A DNA stretch of 64,000 nt. Origin: a bacterium. GTDB taxonomy: Bacteria > Armatimonadota > Zipacnadia > Zipacnadales > Zipacnadaceae. Within the stretch, counting starts at the first letter, position 1. Every line of letters begins with the position of its first letter. A program made the position numbers and the translations under genes. Location: positions 1 to 64,000 of the forward strand of contig JAUVXR010000004.1 of assembly GCA_030603495.1 (NCBI GenBank). Reading direction: 5' to 3'. Below are positions 58,651-64,000 of this stretch, in pieces. The notes beneath the pieces were generated by a model. It ran no database searches. It had not been told where the DNA came from and saw only the letters and a program-made list of their open reading frames with translations.

Positions 58651-60765
58651 ATGGCGATGTCGAGTAACAATCCGCATCAGTTCGATCTGCACTACGGGCC
58701 ATTCCTATCAAAGCCCTCCAGTGACGACTGGGACACTGAACCCGAGGAAACACTGCGGACGGACCGAGACCAGTTCTTGGAGTTGAGGCAAAAGCCGGGC
58801 GGAATGGACGAGTTCGAAGAGGTGCTGGCAGCGCGGGACGGCTCGGAAGACTATGTCGAGTGGTACAGACAGTACGACAGGGCCTTGGCACATATCGAAC
58901 AAGAGGCTCAGGAACTGGCAATCAGGTTTGCACTGGATCAGGCGCGAATTCAGCGGATACTCGAACGGAGTTCGTATCATCGTCTGGCAGATCCCCTTGA
59001 CAGATCCTTCACGAGGTTCGAGGATGCGGAGAGGCACGGTGTGTGGATTCGACCGAAGTTGGTTGACGCTCTGGAATCGTTGCCAGCCGAACAGGCGCTA
59101 TCACTATATGAGGCTGCTGACTTGAGTGATTTGTCGCAACGGGTCCTCGTCACCGAGAGCCTCGATAACGCCCGGCTGTACACTCTTGAAGAACTTGAAG
59201 ACCTCCTCGACCGATTCCTCAGCTACCTGCTACGAAATCAAGGCCATGTAGTCAGCACGGGCTTTCCGAAGACGAGCTTCGAACGGTTCCCCTGGCTGGA
59301 ACGCAAGCTGAGCAAGACGTACTACACGAAGCTGCCGACGGAAATCAGGAAAGAAATGCTGCCGGTATCGGAGGGTGGCGTTCGCCCGGTAAGACCCGAT
59401 GCCGACTATCTCGCTCCCGAGCGTCGCTATGTTCTAGAATGGCAGGCAGCAGGCAGGTTGGACTGGCTGTCGGCCGAAGACGCCGAGCGTTTGAGCAGCT
59501 TGCGCGAGCAGCTAGTTGAACTGAAGGCCAGCATCCTTGCCGCCATCGTCGATGGTGTTAAGGACCGCGACATTCCGAGAATGTGGATGGATTGCCTGCG
59601 GTTGTTGACAGACGCCCTGACCCTCGAACAAGTTGAGTTTCTGCTGGGTGTGGACAGTCTGTACAAGGCCCATTCGATGGAGCTTCAGCTATCATGCCCT
59701 CCTCTGACATTCGTCGGCTGGGAGCCTGGGGGATTGTCCCAAGTGTTCGAGGCTATCTGGTACGTTGAGGAGGAGCTGACTGTCGGGCTTTGGCGGCGCA
59801 CCCGCGAGGCACTGGGAGACCTCGTAGAACTGGATAGCCTGGGCCGGCCCCAGCCCACGGTGCGAGACTACTTCCGGGTCATCGGGAAGCCGCAACAGCA
59901 GTTGTTGGATGATGCGCTGGACCTGCACTTCAGAGTGCGTGAGGAATTGGCTGAACACGCCGACGTGTTCGAGCGGCGAATACATGACCTTGCCGAAGAG
60001 CTTAGCGAACAGCCAACGCTGCCAGATGGCCATCGTGAAACAGGCCAGTTCATAATCGAGTCTGTCAAAGAGGCCTTGCCAGGGCTTCTCGCCGAACTCC
60101 CAGGGTCGGCACCCGCTGGTTGGACCGGATCAAGGCAATCGGCCGAGCCGCCAGAGCCACAGCAATACGTATTCGTCAAAGAGAACGATGTCTGGGGCAT
60201 CGTCTACGAAGGCAAAGAGCAACTTGTCCCGCACAGAAAGGGCATGTACGATATCGGCCAATTGCTCTCTAATCCGGGTAAGCTACTGGCCGTAGAATGG
60301 CTCGACTACCTAGTGCCCGAGCCAAAAGCGAGGACGGGCAAAGCGCCGTATAAGATCAGGCAGGAACTGGAAGAATTAGGCTTAGTAATCTCTGGGCCAG
60401 GACACGTCGGCGAAGCTTTTGTCCGGGCAGATAGAGACCAGTTAGAGGAGGCCCGAGACAGGTATCGGCAAACTGCGGAAGAAGCAGCGGCGCTAGGTAA
60501 GATGGAAGAAGCTCAAGATGCGCGGGACCAAGCAGCGAAGATTGACGACTACATATCCAAGAACATAGACCTGAGAGGCCGTCCCCGGAAACAAGCTGAT
60601 GAAGCTGACAAGATACGCAAGAGGGTGTCGAAACGGATCCACGAGACCATCGGCCATATTGGGGCCGCAGGCCATGAGGCCCTGGCTCAACACCTCGACG
60701 GCTGCCTCAGGACTGGATTTGACTGCATCTATGCCCCAAAGCCCACCATTCCCTGGATGACGTGA
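58651..60765 (+). CDS. Large hypothetical protein of the integrated element with an AfsR/adenylate-cyclase-type C-terminal domain
   Basis: GAGGAGACG-ATG at 58651; C-terminal WGIVYEGKEQLVPHRKGMYDIGQLLSNPGKLLAVEWL...DQAAKIDDYISKNIDLRGRPRKQADEADKIRKRVSKRIHETIGHIG...HLDGCLRTGFDCIY. Confidence 0.7.
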   Translation: MAMSSNNPHQFDLHYGPFLSKPSSDDWDTEPEETLRTDRDQFLELRQKPGGMDEFEEVLAARDGSEDYVEWYRQYDRALAHIEQEAQELAIRFALDQARIQRILERSSYHRLADPLDRSFTRFEDAERHGVWIRPKLVDALESLPAEQALSLYEAADLSDLSQRVLVTESLDNARLYTLEELEDLLDRFLSYLLRNQGHVVSTGFPKTSFERFPWLERKLSKTYYTKLPTEIRKEMLPVSEGGVRPVRPDADYLAPERRYVLEWQAAGRLDWLSAEDAERLSSLREQLVELKASILAAIVDGVKDRDIPRMWMDCLRLLTDALTLEQVEFLLGVDSLYKAHSMELQLSCPPLTFVGWEPGGLSQVFEAIWYVEEELTVGLWRRTREALGDLVELDSLGRPQPTVRDYFRVIGKPQQQLLDDALDLHFRVREELAEHADVFERRIHDLAEELSEQPTLPDGHRETGQFIIESVKEALPGLLAELPGSAPAGWTGSRQSAEPPEPQQYVFVKENDVWGIVYEGKEQLVPHRKGMYDIGQLLSNPGKLLAVEWLDYLVPEPKARTGKAPYKIRQELEELGLVISGPGHVGEAFVRADRDQLEEARDRYRQTAEEAAALGKMEEAQDARDQAAKIDDYISKNIDLRGRPRKQADEADKIRKRVSKRIHETIGHIGAAGHEALAQHLDGCLRTGFDCIYAPKPTIPWMT

Positions 60766-60852
60766 TCCTCCTCACTTTGCTGCGTTTTCTCTAAGTTGCT
60801 ACCCCCGTTGTAGCATTGCTACCTCATTTGTGGCGCTCTTTCTAGTAGTAAA

Positions 60853-61038
60853 GTGCCTACACACAGCGACCAGACAATCCCGCAGGCGATGAACTTCTGG
60901 TCAGAGCGGACCGGCGGGAAAGTGTCCCGCGAGGATGCGCGCGAAGCGATCAGAAACGTGGCCGCATTCTTCAGCCTGCTAGCGGAGTGGGACCAAGCGG
61001 CCCGCACGAAACCTACCCAAGCAGAAGACGAGGAGTGA
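60853..61038 (+). CDS. Small hypothetical protein of integrated elements
   Basis: MNFWSERTGGKVSREDAREAIRNVAAFFSLLAEWD. Confidence 0.55.
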   Translation: MPTHSDQTIPQAMNFWSERTGGKVSREDAREAIRNVAAFFSLLAEWDQAARTKPTQAEDEE

Positions 61039-61043
61039 CACTG

Positions 61044-62567
61044 ATGGCAAGAGGCAGCCAACGCAATGCCCAAGCGCTACCATTCCTGCAGCCCGACACA
61101 ATCAGTAAGAACGTGGCTTCCGACAATTGGGACGGCGAGCTTAAGCAGGCAGAGCAACTCGTCCGTATTGTGGAAGGCAACTCTATGGAGCTCTTCACCA
61201 GCGAAACCGACGAAGCGTTCGTGCAAATTCCTGTGGATGATCATCTCGAAACTTGGCCGGTGGCGAGGCGCCAACTGAGGCGCTGGCTGTCGAGGGAGTT
61301 CCGCCGCCGAGAGGGCAAGCCGCCGAGTCACCAGGCTATCTCGGATGCGCTGCTCAATGTCGAGGGACTCTGTGCCGAAGGACCCGTCCACGAACTGCAC
61401 AACAGGATGGCATGGCACGATGGCACATTGTACTATGACCTGGCGGACAGACGATGGCGTGCCGTACAGATCACCAAAGAAGGGTGGCAGATCGTCGACA
61501 AGCCACCGACGTTCTTCCGGCGTTACGAACACCAATTGCCACAGGTGGTGCCTGTCCAAGGTGGCACGGTGGCCGCCCTCCTGGACTTCCTCAACCTCCC
61601 CTCCGAGTCCGATGAACTCCTGCTTCAAGTCTACCTGGTATCGTGCTTCGTCCCGGATATCCCACGCCCCATCCTCGTTGTGGTCGGTCCCCAGGGCAGT
61701 GCTAAGAGTAGCTTCTGCCGAATACTGCGTACCATCATTGATCCGTCAGCCACCGCAACTCTCTCCTTCCCCCGCGACCAGGCTGAACTCGTTCAACAAC
61801 TCCAGCACAACACCGTCGGCTACTTCGACAATGTGACAACAATGCCCGCTTGGCTGTCAGACACTCTCTGCCGAGCCTCCACGGGTGAAGGGTTCACCAA
61901 GAGGCGTCTGTACACGGACGACGAAGATGTGATCTACGCGTACAAGCGGATAGTAGGAGTCAATGGGATCACCAACCCGGCTACCCGGCCCGACTTCCTG
62001 GACCGCGCCATAATCTTCAATCTGGAGCGCATGGCCGACACAAGGCGCCGGACGGAGAGAAAACTGGATGCTGACTTCAGCCGGCAACGACCCGCTATCC
62101 TGGGCGCATGCTTCGACGCCCTCTCCCACGCGATCAAGAAGCACCCAACGATTCATCTGCCCGAGCTGCCTAGAATGGCCGACTTCGCCACCTGGGGCGT
62201 GTGCATTGCCGAGGGGCTGGGCTATACCCAGCACGACTTCCTGAGCCTCTACCGCGGGCATATCTCGGATCTAAACACCTTGGCCATCGAAGGCCAGCCT
62301 TTCATCCAGGCCGTCATTGAACTGGTGAATAGTAGCACGAACGGGTGGCGGGGAACTGCCAGCCAACTGCTGCAGGAGGCCACCAGGGCGGCAGAGCGAG
62401 AAGGCATTGACACCAGGAGTAAGGCTTGGCCGAGGGGCGCACGGTGGGCATCCACTCGGCTTGACGAGGGAAAAGCCAATTTGCAGCAAACGGGAATCGA
62501 GATCGACCGCGTCACCGAACAAGGACGACGGCTGATCATCTTGAGGAAGGTGCAGCGAGGGGTGTAG
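61044..62567 (+). CDS. P4/D5-like phage-plasmid AAA helicase (no primase domain seen)
   Basis: ILVVVGPQGSAKSSFCRIL, TVGYFDNVTTMPAWLSDTLCRASTGEGFTKRRLYTDDEDVIY, RPDFLDRAIIFNLERM. Confidence 0.8.
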   Translation: MARGSQRNAQALPFLQPDTISKNVASDNWDGELKQAEQLVRIVEGNSMELFTSETDEAFVQIPVDDHLETWPVARRQLRRWLSREFRRREGKPPSHQAISDALLNVEGLCAEGPVHELHNRMAWHDGTLYYDLADRRWRAVQITKEGWQIVDKPPTFFRRYEHQLPQVVPVQGGTVAALLDFLNLPSESDELLLQVYLVSCFVPDIPRPILVVVGPQGSAKSSFCRILRTIIDPSATATLSFPRDQAELVQQLQHNTVGYFDNVTTMPAWLSDTLCRASTGEGFTKRRLYTDDEDVIYAYKRIVGVNGITNPATRPDFLDRAIIFNLERMADTRRRTERKLDADFSRQRPAILGACFDALSHAIKKHPTIHLPELPRMADFATWGVCIAEGLGYTQHDFLSLYRGHISDLNTLAIEGQPFIQAVIELVNSSTNGWRGTASQLLQEATRAAEREGIDTRSKAWPRGARWASTRLDEGKANLQQTGIEIDRVTEQGRRLIILRKVQRGV

Positions 62568-63083
62568 CTACGGGTGTCGCTATCGCACTAAAGGGCGGTG
62601 TGACGAAGCCTTTTCCTACAAGCCTTCATCAGGTCACCGGAGTGAGGGTGCAGCTAAGGCAGCTAATTTCGCTACCTCTCTTATATAAGGCCTTGGGAAA
62701 AAGAGGAGTCATAAGAGGATACGGGGCCGGTAGTGAGAGACACGCATTTTAGCTGCACTAGCGACATAGCCGCATCGTCGATCGTCGCAAGATGCTCTGA
62801 TCCTCTGCAATGGGGGCAACGTCGTGTCACAAAAAACTGCTGAAATCCCAGATAACGCAGGTCAACGTCGGAGGGCAGCAGGTGAACGTGGTGAACATAG
62901 AGGGTGCGTCCGCAGAGAACGAACCGGCCAAGCAGACGCCCGGGGAAACAACTGACCAAATAATCTGACATTGCTCCGACATCGAGGTTCAATCCGTGCC
63001 CGATCTTATAGCCAAAATAAGCTCCGCTCTGGTGAAGAAACACACAATGGAGGAAGTAGTACCTGCGGGCTTCCCTATCCTTC

Positions 63084-63296
63084 GTGCTATTCAATTTGTT
63101 GTCCATTACGGCCTACCACGCACTAGTGGTAAAAAATGTACGGGTCAACAGGTCAACTCTCTATCGCTGGCAGAAAGAGGGCAAGCTGAAGGTCTACAAG
63201 CTAGGCAGGCAGCGGAGATATCGGCAGGGCGACTTGGATGCCTTGGTTGAGCCAGGCCCGGGTGTGAGCCTTATCCCCGGAGGAGGAGAAGAATAG
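63084..63296 (+). CDS. Excisionase-like HTH protein
   Basis: VRVNRSTLYRWQKEGKLKVYKLGRQRRYRQGDLDALV. Confidence 0.7.
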   Translation: MLFNLLSITAYHALVVKNVRVNRSTLYRWQKEGKLKVYKLGRQRRYRQGDLDALVEPGPGVSLIPGGGEE

Positions 63297-63434
63297 CCGT
63301 CGACTTCTTGGGACAACTTGTGGCGCAGTGGTACGAATACTGTGCTCATTGCGTTCTGTCAAATCTGAACGTAGATTTCACGCTTGTCTGAGACCATGGC
63401 AGGCGAACGTATATGGTATAGGAGGCATTAGGGA

Positions 63435-64000
63435 ATGTCAGCGGATGTTTTCTTCAGCCAACCTACAGAACAATCACAAGTTAAGACCGCGATTGTCGAG
63501 AAGTATTTTGAGGCCTGGGCGAGAGTCATGATCAGCCAGGCAAATGACAGGATAGCATACGTAGATTTGTTTGCCGGTCCTGGCTACTATGACAACGGTA
63601 CCCCGTCCACGCCCATTCTGATATTGAGGAAGGCTATCGAAGACGAAGATCTGCGCGAACGACTCGTTGCCGTATTCAACGACAAAGACAGTGATGTGTG
63701 CGATGCGCTGGAAAACGCGATACAACAGTTGCCCGGCATTGAGCAACTTAAGTGTCCCCCGCGGGTGAGAGTTTCTGAGATTGATGACGCAATCGTGGAG
63801 TTTCTCTCGCAAACACCGCTTGTTCCGACGCTTTTCTTCATGGATCCTTTTGGGTACAAGGGGCTGTCACATGTGTTATTTAGCTCAGCATTGAAGGATT
63901 GGGGATCCGAGTGCATCATCTTCTTCAACCTGAATCGAATCCGCATGACTTTGCACAACGAACTGTTCCAAGAGCACATGGACGACCTCTTCGGAGAGGA
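63435..64000 (+). CDS. tcmP: Three-Cys-motif partner protein TcmP-like (3' truncated by window end)
   Basis: Not in the ORF track because it runs off the end; ATG 63435: MSADVFFSQPTEQSQVKTAIVEKYFEAWARVM...IAYVDLFAGPGYYDNG...LFFMDPFGYKGLS. Confidence 0.75.
   Translation, partial: MSADVFFSQPTEQSQVKTAIVEKYFEAWARVMISQANDRIAYVDLFAGPGYYDNGTPSTPILILRKAIEDEDLRERLVAVFNDKDSDVCDALENAIQQLPGIEQLKCPPRVRVSEIDDAIVEFLSQTPLVPTLFFMDPFGYKGLSHVLFSSALKDWGSECIIFFNLNRIRMTLHNELFQEHMDDLFGE

Noticed and set aside
62681-63106. 141-aa minus-strand ORF with CPHC motif
   Set aside because: Opposite strand to the surrounding element genes, overlaps the HTH 5' region, no RBS; only a weak zinc-ribbon hint (RRCPHCRGSEH).
1-64000. 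tRNA, rRNA or CRISPR array
   Set aside because: No cloverleaf-like sequence, rRNA core or regularly spaced repeat array was seen; short visual scanning cannot exclude a tRNA, so tRNAscan-SE is needed.

Overview
This 64 kb bacterial window has three parts. (1) About 1-31 kb is ordinary chromosome. It carries pcrA/uvrD, a COG1313-type radical SAM gene, surE, serA plus a class-V aminotransferase, an NDP-sugar nucleotidyltransferase, yjbQ and recJ, together with large secreted proteins (DUF4838-like, CARDB-like, lytic transglycosylase) and several decayed gene fragments. (2) About 31-44 kb is a minus-strand defence operon. It contains an SspA-like cysteine desulfurase, an SspB-like DUF4007 protein, an SspC-like P-loop ATPase and an SspD-like PAPS-reductase/ATP-pyrophosphatase, so it looks like a DNA phosphorothioation module. 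It continues without a break into an SF2 DEAH helicase, a MORC/MutL-like GHKL ATPase and a single-HKD PLD nuclease. I do not recognise this three-gene module as the usual Dnd/Ssp restriction partner, and it is my main candidate for an undescribed system. The desulfurase N-terminus looks like the first ~23 residues of a DNA methyltransferase fused in frame at a shared IYLD motif, which would fit a methylation-to-phosphorothioation module swap. (3) About 44-64 kb is accessory DNA. It holds a truncated serine recombinase, dispersed repeats, an XRE-ImmA/IrrE plus PIN pair, a PEP-CTERM gene with a structured leader, and an integrative element (integrase, TerS/TerL, P4-like helicase, HTH, TcmP) with no capsid genes in view. 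All calls come from reading sequence and motifs. No searches or structure predictions were run.
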